64,000 nt of DNA from Rhipicephalus microplus (Eukaryota; Arthropoda; Arachnida; Ixodida; Ixodidae): NCBI RefSeq assembly GCF_043290135.1, contig NC_134703.1, positions 114,429,005 to 114,493,004 on the forward strand, written 5' to 3'. A model generated the notes under the pieces. The model had not been told where the DNA came from. It was given only the letters and a program-made list of their open reading frames with translations, and did no database searches. Below, piece after piece: positions 12,297 through 33,584 of the stretch (within the stretch, counting starts at the first letter, position 1; the number at the start of each line of letters is the position of its first letter). The translations under genes were made by a program, and so were the position numbers.

Positions 12297-13452
12297 AGGG
12301 AGTTTTAGTGCTGGGTACGCATTCTCCTGGGGTGTTGCGGGCTTGGGAGCGCGCGGTATTGCGTGCCCAACCCATACCTAACCAGAAATGCCTTTTAGTT
12401 GGCGCCACGGTGGCACGCACGCAAACGCAAGCCACACGAAGTTCACACGCGCTCGCAGAGCCATAGCGTATTGTCGCGTAAGTACTATTTAAGTCTTTTT
12501 ATGATTTAAAATGTTAAATTAAACACACATAGTGATCAGGACACTTTTTTTATTGTGTACAGTAATCAGGTATACGCAAAAAAGTGAAAAATACAAGGTT
12601 ACTGTAACGATAGTGTCGACATCTTGTGACACTTTGTGCAACCGCAGTCATGAACATGTTAGCTTACGCGTAATGTTTTTGAGGTGAAAATGAATAAAAA
12701 GGTTACTCAATTGTAATATTGTCGCTGCGCAGTTTTTGCACCAGATGTACAATGCACAATGTTTCTGCAATAACAAAGTTGTGGTTGTCTGTTTCGCTAT
12801 GGCTGCGCTAGATGGCGCCACCTATTCAGTTGATCTAGGGGCTTTAAGTTGATCGGGGGCTGGCATATGCTTTTCAGTTACTATGTTCCAGGCCATTCTA
12901 GCTTTGGAAATCTGGCTGAAACCTAGTAATTGCTATGAGTGCTGGCACTTTGGCTTATTTTAACTCGACGGCTAGAGTATCTGCTGTGCGGATACCGTGA
13001 GTTTTTGCGAAGGTGGACCGCGCGGACGCATGGCCCCATCGCCCCAGCGATCTTGCGACGCATCTGTTTGGGGTTTCGCGCATGCGCAATACCGCCGCCC
13101 CAACGTCCTGCGTACGCAAGCCGCTTGGGTACCCAGCACTAAAACTCCCTATTCCAGTTGGGTATGGGTTGGGTACGCAACGCCGTGCGCCCCCAAGCCC
13201 GCAACCAAGGAGGTTTAAAAAAAACTTCTGGAGTGGAGGTCCCCTATTCACGTTTGGTCTCTTCGTTTTGGCTGCACCGGCTGAACCAGTTCAAAGGGTG
13301 CAGCACCTTCGTCCTCGTTTTGCCGGAGCAGCGCGCGCCCTCTGTCGCACCCTCTGCACTGGCTCCCTCGTTTTGTCTAGGTGTAAGCCTAGTTCCTGAC
13401 GAGTTCTGTACCGGCGTGCACGCACTCCAAAGCAGGTGCAGAGTAGTGCAGC

Positions 13453-16430
13453 ATGGCGGGCGTCCCCCCAAGGCCAGAGCAGACGACGTTGCAAATAGTT
13501 GTTCAGGGCGTTCAAAAGGAAGTTAAGGCACTTCACAATCCCGACGGGTCATTTATGACGGACGCCAACGGTTACGTCTATGAGGCATCAGGTAAGTCAG
13601 GCTGCATGCATTGCCAAAAAACGTGGTTAGCGGCCAGGAGTCGTAGTCGGTCAGCAAACAGCCTCGTAGCATTGCTTATGCTATGTCGGTATTTTTAATC
13701 TTGGTTTTCGCCCTTGCAGACGGCAAGCGCGTTACGTTGCGGTTCATGGCAGGGAATCGTGAAAATGACCCCCCTCCGGCACAACCGCCGACGCCTTCTC
13801 CTGCCTGCGACGGCGACGTTGACAGCGATGGGGCTTTAGCCGCATTTCCAGCAGCAGCCGCGTCGGCTGAAGATGTGGAAGAGCTTTGGAGCGCCCGAAA
13901 AACAAGGTTCTTCATCGCCAAATACTCGGAAATGAAGGACTTGGTGGGAAAAACCAGGGCACTTCGGTATGTCATCCTATGTCCAAAATTATTTGCAGCT
14001 TTTTATTATTCCGTTTCACTCTAGGCAAGCACCAACAAGATAAGGGCGCATGAAGTTCACAATGGCGATGGTTATTGTTGCCTACATTTTACTGCCAGCA
14101 ATTTACATTTTACTGCCCCCCCCCACTGAAAAAAAATTTTGGCTATGCGCCTGACTGTGACATATACGTTTACATATACACACAAACAGTATGTATAGTC
14201 ACGCACATATATACACAACGAAGGCATTCGTAATGTTTCATTAAGTCAAGTGATCTTCAAAAACAGCGACGGTGCTTTTGTGTTGGGCATTGCACAACCG
14301 CTGTCTTGCCGAAAAGGTGCAGCACCTCCAAGCTCAAGCCATGTTGCAAGTGTAGTGCTGCCTTGAGAATTTGCACTAGAGGGAATTGCATGTTGTTATT
14401 CTGAGGCACATCTCTAGCAAGTCTCGCCCTGCAGTCCTTGTGTCTTCACTGTCTGTCCGCATTTCTCTCGCACTGCCACTTTTCAAGATGGTGCAGCTCA
14501 TTGTTAAAAGAGATATGCTTCTTGACACGTGCTACCCTATCTTTGAACCTAGACTGCGCCGTCGTGTCAGCAAACAAGGTTGCGCAGCTGCATGTTTTAC
14601 AATGCAAAGACAGGTTAGAATATGGCTGTCTCCTTAGTGAAGCTTTATGATCCAAAAGAGTGATTTACACAATGTTCAACTTCTCCAACATAATGCTTCC
14701 CGCACAAAAAGAACGTTCGCAGTTATCAGAAGTGTGTGAATAGTGAATTTCGGAACCTAATCAAGTAAGAGTCAAATAGTAATGGCACCAAATAGAATAC
14801 AAATAGTAATTGAATACTGTTTGAATAGTAAGTAGACCATTTTCAAAACAGCCTTAGAACAGAACATTTTATTTGAAACAAATAGTCACAAACTTTCGAC
14901 AAAGGCCATTACAGTCAGTTTGAATCTACTCAAAATACCACAATTACGAAAACTAAGGTAATCTCGTATGCAGCAGGAACTAGAATATTCGTAACATTTT
15001 GTAATTGTAGGTTCAACTACGGCATTGACTAGCGTTATCAACGTGAGACTTTGTCACCTCACTTTAAATAAAATTGGGACACAAAAACAAAACAATTTAC
15101 AACCAAACATTGCAGATACAACTAAATATGTAACGGAGCAGATCAACCCGTCATCACAACATGGCCTGCGCACTAAAAGCGGATAACAATGGGCGTTGAA
15201 ATTTACATCTGCAAGAACAATTTACGCAAACGCAAAACTTGTATCTGTTGCTAGTCGTGAAGCTGCAAGCACTCGTAGTTCCCACCTTTGGTTATTACAA
15301 GACGAAGACAGGAGCTGATAAATGCGATACAGCTAAAGTGCAGTAAAAATTGAGCAAGAATGGAGCTTTCAGAAGCGCATTCATTCGACAATCAATATAG
15401 TGTAGGTAGTCTTGCAAAAGCTTGGGCTGCGTACAGGTCACATTAGGGATTGAAAGAATGACTTGTAGCTGTTTCGTTGTTTTGGGGTTCTCCCGCCAGT
15501 GCCGATTATTAAAAGAATATTTGTTACTTAGAATATGTGCAATTCGATTCGACTTAGGAACCGAATACAGTGCTGTTTGATTCATTATCCAAAATTTTCG
15601 AATAATCGAACATCCCTAGCAATTATCCCTGAAAGCTACACATATGAAGTACTAAGGAAAGGTTCATGTGCTACTGCAAGACTTGGGTCACGTTACGTCG
15701 CTTCCTTCTTTCCTACTAACTGTGCTTTGCTTTTTTGTTTAGCACAAGAAGGCTTCTGTGGAAGAAGTTGGCTGAGGCCATCAATACGGAGTTCTTGTGC
15801 AACGTGACTGCCACACAAGTGGAAAACAAATGGAAGTCGCTGGACAGAGCATATAAAAAGTCAAAAAAAGACAACAATTCTTCAGGTCACCACCGTGTGA
15901 ACTGTGAATATGAAGAGTAAGTTACGATTGTGTCTTCATATCTTCAGTGATTCTCATAGTGTCTATTACAGAGAGCTGGCAGAAGTCTTGGAAAAAGAAC
16001 ATAGTGTAAATCCAAGGCTGCTCTTGGAGCCTGGAAAAACAATCCTGCCTAGTGCAAGTCCAGAGTAAGTAAAAATTACTTAATTTGTGCTGTAGCCTGG
16101 AAATGACATGGCACCTGTACAATTACTTTCAACAGCACCAGCATCACTGAAGCACCTCAAGATGCAGCAGTCCCAGTCGAGTGCAACACAGCATCCAAAG
16201 TTCGGAGCAGCACAACGCCAAAAAGGAAGCGCCAGAGTAGGTCCCAAGTCACGCCGCTCTTGGAGGCATTAGAAAAAATGCAAGCTTCGAGAGCTAAGCA
16301 AGAGGAGGCAGCAGTGAAACAACTGGAGGAAAGAAAAAAATGGGAAGAGGCAAAGGCAAAGCGGCATGATGAGCGCATGCAGCGATTCGATCGGTTGATC
16401 GACGTACTCTCAAATAAGGACGGGTTATAA
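13453..16430 (+). CDS. PIF/Harbinger Myb/SANT-like DNA-binding protein (5 exons, 315 aa)
   Basis: Exons 13453-13591, 13720-13966, 15743-15916, 15972-16064 and 16136-16430 have GT-AG borders and join without a stop for 316 codons including TAA. Exons 2-3 form a Myb/SANT-like (MADF-type) trihelix: 'LWSARKTRFFIAKYSEMKD', 'RRLLWKKLAEAIN' and 'ATQVENKWKSLDRAYKK', with the spaced tryptophans of the fold. The last exon has a basic patch 'TPKRKRQSRS' and a Lys/Glu-rich coiled coil ending 'RFDRLIDVLSNK'. AATAAA follows at 16438-16443. In PIF/Harbinger elements this second protein binds subterminal DNA and brings the transposase to the nucleus and the ends. It converges on the transposase gene at 16568. 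It appears intact. Confidence 0.85.
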
Positions 16431-16437
16431 TATGGGC

Positions 16438-16443
16438 AATAAA
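16438..16443 (+). promoter_or_regulatory. Polyadenylation signal AATAAA
   Basis: It lies eight bases after the stop codon of the Myb/SANT-like gene, in the 137-base gap between the two convergent Harbinger genes. Confidence 0.6.
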
Positions 16444-16567
16444 CTTTTATAACACTAGCAGTGTCTACTCCATCTAATTTGTTAAAAAAAAACATTGCTT
16501 CTAGACGCGGCACCCCACTTCGCAAAACATTTGCACACTGAATAAATCGCGAAGCAAAGATGAACTT

Positions 16568-17746
16568 CTAGCACTGTTCCTTTGCAATGAACTCTCGCAG
16601 AGACTGACTGTAGCCTGGCAGACTGCAATCAAAATCTCCTTCACTTTCATCATTGCCCACATCTTCTTCTTGGGGAAGCGTTGCAAGTTCCTCAAGGAAG
16701 TCCCTTTCATCGTTGCACATGTTGTGTAGCACACACGCAGCCATAACTATATAGCAGCACTGTTGCACACTTTTTGCATCAACAAGGTAGAGCCTCCTAA
16801 AACGCTGTTTAAGCAGGCCGAAGGTGTTCTCAATAAGCACTCGTTGTTGACTGTGTCGTTTATTGAAGCTCTTTTTCCACGTAGGAAAAGAACTTCCATT
16901 GTCCTTGAATGGGGTCATGAGCCATGGCATCAGTGGATATGCACTGTCACCCAGTATATAATTGTCTTCACATTCCTGAATTGCGCGTGCAAAGAAGGGG
17001 CTCTCCCTCAGGACACGGGCGTCGTGAACCGAACCTGGAAACCCAATAAACACGTTCAGCAACTTGTTCCTGTCGTCGCAGATTCCTTGCAGGATTATCG
17101 AAGGCCACTTTTTCCGGTTGAAGTAAGACTGCGTAGATTCGCTTGGAGTGAGTATCCCGATGTGTGATCCATCGATACAGCCGATGGTGTTTCTTGGGCC
17201 CTTGCCTTTACTTTTGGCGAGGAAGCCGTTCTTTATGCGGGTCACTTCCGCGCTACTAGGCCAGCAAATTATCTCATCGCTAATAGCGTGTAAGAAGTGA
17301 ACGACCCGTGTCACACAAACATGAACAGACGACTCGGTAACATCGAATTTGTCGCCTATGGCGTACATAGATATTTGTGAGCCTAGGTACACAAGCGCTA
17401 TGAGGCATGTTTTTTCGGCACTGATTTGTTGGCGGCCTTGCACTGCCCTTGGGTAGAAGGCTGAAGTCTTGAACTTGGCCCTGAAACTATCAAAAGTCTC
17501 CCTGGACAGCCTGAAGAGGCGCTTGAATTCATACTCATGGTACCTGCCGATAATGCTTTCGTACCCGGGTACACGGTTGGCATCGTCGCGCACCAACGCG
17601 CACGCGACCAAGATGCACGCATCGTCGTACTCATCGTCGCAGTCACTGCAAACGGCACCGCTGACGGAATCGTCGTCGCTGCTCGAGTCCAGCAATTCCA
17701 TCGCAGTCACAAGAAGTGCCATCACGGCCGTGTATTGATCGGACAA
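16568..17746 (-). CDS. PIF/Harbinger DDE transposase, intact (392 aa)
   Basis: This is a single open frame of 392 codons. An acidic N-terminus leads into a helix-turn-helix-like region ('IGDKFDVTESSVHVCVTRVV', residues 130-149). The DDE_Tnp_4-type nuclease core follows. D192 is in 'GCIDGSHI', 'GFPGSVHDARVL' is at 235-246, D266 is in 'LGDSAYPLMPWLMTP', and E306 is in 'RVLIENTFGLLKQRF'. All three catalytic acidic residues are present and the length is normal for HARBI1-like transposases. Its role is cutting and joining the element's ends, together with the Myb-like partner encoded convergently. Met9 is an alternative start. A domesticated HARBI1 host gene is possible, but the location inside a P element next to the Myb partner argues for a transposon. 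Confidence 0.92.
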   Translation of the reverse strand: MSDQYTAVMALLVTAMELLDSSSDDDSVSGAVCSDCDDEYDDACILVACALVRDDANRVPGYESIIGRYHEYEFKRLFRLSRETFDSFRAKFKTSAFYPRAVQGRQQISAEKTCLIALVYLGSQISMYAIGDKFDVTESSVHVCVTRVVHFLHAISDEIICWPSSAEVTRIKNGFLAKSKGKGPRNTIGCIDGSHIGILTPSESTQSYFNRKKWPSIILQGICDDRNKLLNVFIGFPGSVHDARVLRESPFFARAIQECEDNYILGDSAYPLMPWLMTPFKDNGSSFPTWKKSFNKRHSQQRVLIENTFGLLKQRFRRLYLVDAKSVQQCCYIVMAACVLHNMCNDERDFLEELATLPQEEDVGNDESEGDFDCSLPGYSQSLREFIAKEQC

Positions 17747-18031
17747 GGCGGCGGAGGCGGCTATTTTAGGCTTACACTACAAGGTGTTCTCCGGCCTGCA
17801 CTCACGTCAACTCACGCCTTCGTTTTGGCTGTAGCCGTCGCGCGCTAGTGTCGGCTAGTGCCGAGGCGTGGTTGAGGCTGCACCTGCACTTGCTCGACCG
17901 GCGCTGCACGCTCACTGCACCGCTTGGCACCGCTTTTTCTGCACCTGCACTTTTCTGAACTAGTGCAAGCCAAATCGAAGATTCCTGTTGATTCACGCCT
18001 ACGCAAGCGGGTGAAGCCGGGGAAACCGGTT

Positions 18032-18054
18032 GGCGGCCATCTTGCTCCAGGCAA
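18032..18054 (+). repeat. P-element subterminal inverted motif, left copy
   Basis: GCCATCTTGCTCCAGGCAA here is the inverse of 20261-20283 with one mismatch. The GCCATCTTG core resembles a YY1-type promoter site. It could be an internal inverted repeat of the P element displaced by the Harbinger insertion. Confidence 0.6.
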
Positions 18055-18516
18055 GAGAGAGCGCAGACAACGTATCCAGCGCGCCTCCGTGGCGGCTTTT
18101 TCGAATGAAACGGGGCACTTAGTGTAATTAATTTCACTCGCATTTTTTTCTTCGTGTTAGATAAACAAGATCTGTACAAAGACGTCAGTTACGATATTAC
18201 ACGTGAGCCGTACGCGATTACGTATTAGCGAATATGCATTACAACGGTTAGCTGCTGTAAGTGCGGATTCGCTTGCAATTCTCGAAATGAGGCTCACGGT
18301 GGAAGCAACACAGGGGTATATGAGTTTTTATTCATTCAAGGCTTTATACAATTTCCAAAAGCACATACAATAAAACAGAAACAATTCACACGAAAACGGC
18401 CTGATTCCCAAAACGCAGGTTATATCAGGCAACTCTATAACAACACACTAAAATTGCAAAAAATATAGAATATACCAGCTGCTCCGCTTTGATCAACGCT
18501 GGTTCTCATCTGTACC

Positions 18517-19249
18517 TTACAAATTTTTAAATATAATAGTCCTTGTCAGCTGGGTTCGTACCCCACTGCGCGAGTTCTTGCGGTTGATTTCTTTGGAAAT
18601 GTGGTGAAGCCTGATTGTTATATGCAGGTTGGCAATCTTTTTCGCCAAAACGTAGATGTGATTGTCGAGTGGATCGCAGTCCAACAGATGAGGCTCTAAC
18701 TCAGAAAATAATGCTTGTTCAAACACCTCCGTTAACACCTCTACCATGAGGCGATCACTGTTTGCATGCAACGATTTTAGGTCCTTACATTGAACCTGTA
18801 GGGCACGAAGCCTACAGGTTCAATGTAACAACATCTGTTGATGAGAGTCTCGACAGACATTCTTGTGTTAGTGCAGCTCTTTCAGATCCAGAAAGAGACT
18901 CGATGAAGAAATACCCCAGAGGTATTTTTAGTCGCATATTCATGCCGACCAGCATAAAAACGCAGACATTTGTCACTTCGGGCAGGCTATCATCGGAGAT
19001 ACCTGTTCCAAGATCGATGTAGCCTACCACTTTCTTCCCAACAAGCTGAACATGTTTTTTGATGGCCATGTCATCCATCATGAGTGCTGCGATCAGGGGC
19101 TTGTCCTGGCTTTTGGCTAAATTTTTAATAAAATCAAAAGCCTCAGAGGTAAAACCCGGATCGCCATTTACAGATTTGTACCACTCACGCAACGTACGTT
19201 GCGAAGGCAAAGCGTTGTTAAATTTCGACCGCACATACTGACGCATCAC
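18517..19249 (-). pseudogene. P-element transposase remnant, RNase H-like start joined to C-terminus
   Basis: 19249-18812 reads 'KPLIAALMMDDMAIKKHVQL', 'VGYIDLGTGISDDSLPE' and 'MRLKIPLGYFFIESLSGSE', the beginning of the P/THAP9 catalytic domain. It stops at a perfect 16-bp-arm hairpin (18786-18829). Beyond it, 18771-18517 reads the family C-terminus 'PHLLDCDPLDNHIYVLAKKI' and 'TIRLHHISKE'. The middle of the transposase, including later catalytic residues, is missing, so it cannot be active. It belongs with the THAP exons at 19707-20127. Confidence 0.8.
18786..18829. repeat. Perfect 16-bp-arm hairpin at transposase deletion junction
   Basis: TTACATTGAACCTGTA and its exact complement surround 12 bases. 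It sits exactly where the catalytic domain gives way to the C-terminal segment. Confidence 0.85.
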
Positions 19250-19706
19250 ACCGCTTGCTTAGCCTTCTTTTGGATTGCTGCAGTGTCTTAACTTTCTTCT
19301 TTAGTTGGCATTTCAACCGCTGCCTCAGCACTGACGACAGGTGACAGCGCAGTCCGACACTTAGGGGCCTCTCGCTTTCTTTTCGCCTGCAAGAAAACAA
19401 AAATCAGTTATGCTCTAAAGTTCAGAAGCCGGGTATAATGGTCCCACCCACTGCTTAGACTGACTAGAAACGGGATTACTACCTCGGGGATCTTTTTATA
19501 GTTTCGGTTCGGAAGTTTAGCGTGCCCGTATTTATGCACGCACAGTGAAAAAAAAAAGTTGGACAAGTAAGTGTACGTGACGTGCGCTTTGTCAGAGAGT
19601 GGTGTGATTTTGAACAGCACGTAGGAAACGAGAAACTGTGCCTACACATTCGGAAATCTATAGCCTATTTACCGTAACGAAAATGTACATTCGTGATGGT
19701 ACTCAC

Positions 19707-20127
19707 TGGTTTCTGGAGATGCGCAGGGAACGCAGGAAAAATGGTAGGAATGCTCCCTGGTCGCAGTCGTTTGGCCCGTCCTGTCAAAGCAGTTGGCTTC
19801 AAAGTGCTCCGAGCAGAGAACGTCCGCATTCTTAGGCTCCCAGCCATCCCTCCGAACAGCACGCTGCCATGCGTCACGCAGCGTCTTGTCTTTCGGAAAC
19901 CTGCGGTACCACACGCACAAAATAGGTTATTCAACTTCTACTCGCCAGCTGAAAAATGCTAATGAAAGAAAGTTTTCAGCTGAAACCGTGCTTCTCGAAT
20001 GAGGTAGCGCGCCGAAGGAGACAAGCGATTGAAAGCGCTTTTTCCCGCGTACTTACACGTGAAAAGTGATTCCTGGCTTCTGCTTCGCACGATTAGTGCA
20101 GCCGAAGGCGACACACGAGCTCACCAT
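19707..20127 (-). pseudogene. THAP domain of the P-element transposase (2 exons, frameshift)
   Basis: Exon 1 (20127-20057) starts with ATG and reads 'MVSSCVAFGCTNRAKQKPGI', then TFH, with the C-x4-C metal ligands. GTAAGT follows. Exon 2 (19900-19707) continues with 'VFPKDKTLRDAW' and 'ADVLCSEHFEANCF', then 'RLRPGSIPTIFP', and ends at GTGAGT. Together these give the C2CH THAP zinc finger that binds P-element ends. A one-base shift between 'TGQTT' and 'RLRPG' breaks the frame. The orientation and place just inside the right terminal repeat match P-element layout. Confidence 0.8.
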
Positions 20128-20260
20128 AACGTCCGGAATCGTGTCAACTTCCTTTAGAACTGCACAAAATCCGCACAGAACAAAAGAACGAGGGACAAAC
20201 GCGACAACTGTTGTTCAGTGGCGCGAACGGCGGGGGCCCAAACGACCGACGGCACGTTTT

Positions 20261-20283
20261 TTGCCTGGAGCAACATGGCGGCC
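20261..20283 (-). repeat. P-element subterminal inverted motif, right copy
   Basis: This is the partner of 18032-18054, between the right terminal repeat and the transposase start codon. It may be a promoter element or a transposase-binding site. Confidence 0.6.
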
Positions 20284-20392
20284 GTCGGCGTTACCAGAGG
20301 GCAGGCGCTTCCACTCCAGAAGTTTTTTTTAAACCCCCTTGCCCGCAACGCCCCAAGAGCTTGCGTACCCAGCTCTGAAACTCTCTATTATT

Positions 20393-21855
20393 GCTGTGAA
20401 GGAGGCCCAAGTAGTGGCGTGAAAAAAGGGGGTGGGGCCTGAACTCTCCTGCTGGAGGAGGATGACAACCTTGTCATTGTCCCCCCTTAAAATTTATGTT
20501 CCAGACTACTACTGTACTATAGTCCAATGCATGTTTTGATCCTCTAGGTGGTCAATACTCGTTATACATGTTTCGCGTTCGACTTAAATTTACCGCCCAT
20601 TCATTTTGTAATGGTACCTCAGCTCAATACCCTTAGGCTGCGAAAACTAGAAAAAATTGCAAATGCTGTTTGACCTGTATCCGAGAATTCTTATTATCAC
20701 AATACAATCTTGTGTATCTCACGTTAGTTAATCTTTTTTTAAGCACGATTTCCATTCCGATCTCACATATAAAAACGTATATTTAGAAAAAAACAAGATG
20801 GCCCCCATAGCACGGTCTGTGTCCTATATTTAAAGTTTTCTGGATTTACGCCTGTTTCCCCAATCTTGTAGTATTCCACGAGTTGGCACCCCAAACTACC
20901 CGGCCTACCTTAAATATCCAATTCATCCGTCTCCCAGCGGGAATCTACCTTTCCGAGCAATGCCCTAGACGCTGATTGACTGACCCGAGCAGCCGGATCG
21001 CCTCAGCAAATGGAGCCCTGGACTGGGGGAAACCCACCAGAACAATTCACAAGATAACGAAGCGCAAATAAAGTTCGCGTATGAATTAAATGCCCAGAAG
21101 AATTTCTTTACGTGTAGAGAAGTGTGTAGAGAAGATCCACTGGAAAAGGGGAGTTTCATCTTACTACACACGCGTGATTTTACTGCACACGTATGTTTAC
21201 AGAAAAAACTGGGCTGCTTGCTTTACACTACGCGTGCAGTGTTTCATATAGAAAATCCGCACATGCATTTCGTCGGCCAGAATGGCCGTTCCCTAAGCGA
21301 CAAAGTATGAAAACGTTTATTATTAAAATATCCGGTTCTGCATCGTACCGCCTGCAGATGTCACCAAATTTACGCAATGCCGTGCATGCCTCATCGAAGG
21401 TCAAAAGTGTCCGCCAGGGCGCCTGCTCGACAACGCTTGCAAAAAAAAATAAAAATATTGGGATGTAAACGTATGATATCACAAATAAAATTTTGTGACG
21501 TCATCCTTGCGTCATCGTAACGTCAATAGAACGCTACGTAACCTACCGGTGCCCGTCGAATAAATAACGCGCTTCTCCACAAGATTTGACGTACTGCGAA
21601 GAGACAAAGCCTCTAAAATTTATTTAGCAATCACACTTAAAAGGTAGGCTTTTCCTGCATGTGAAACTCTGTCTAAAAATCCAGCTTTCAGATACTCTCA
21701 TTTGTCTTTTGTACGTGACGCATGCTCGCAGGGGCTGCTTTCAAAAACCGTCGCCGGATAAGGCGCATCTTTTTCCGCGTGTTAAGAAATGGCAGCGAAT
21801 AAATTGAGAATTTAAGCTTCTGCCTTGAGGGGAAAGAAAAGGAAGAAGAATCGCA
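20393..21855. other. Intergenic sequence upstream of the pseudokinase gene
   Basis: No gene, RNA or transposon was recognised. An in-frame TGA at 21826-21828 sits before the pseudokinase ATG and supports that start. Confidence 0.4.

Positions 21856-33584
<11,729 letters not shown>

Larger units (their letters stand above)
13198..20349. mobile_element. P element with 8-bp target duplication, carrying a Harbinger element
   Basis: The element spans 13206-20341. Its left end is CAAGGAGGTTTAAAAAAAAC then TTCTGGAGTGGA. Its right end, on the minus strand, is CAAGGGGGTTTAAAAAAAAC then TTCTGGAGTGGA. That makes about 34 bp of inverted repeat with one or two mismatches. CCCGCAAC occurs on both sides (13198-13205 and 20342-20349). 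The uninterrupted host sequence can be read in the related unit at 8059-8148, so the insertion point is exact. An 8-bp duplication, a CA-starting end and a THAP-type transposase inside all mark the P superfamily. Its own transposase (19707-20127 and 18517-19249, minus) is broken. Between about 13270 and 17971 it contains a Harbinger gene pair. Confidence 0.9.
12297..20392 (-). mobile_element. MITE-like element C, interrupted by a P element
   Basis: The element occupies 12297-13205 and resumes at 20350-20392. Its two ends are inverted copies of a roughly 95-base terminal unit: GGGAGTTTTAGTGCTGGGTACGC at 12299, and its complement split by the P insertion. Outer flanks read TA. Its body is inverted relative to A and B. 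Without the insertion it would be about 950 bp. It has no coding frame. Confidence 0.75.
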
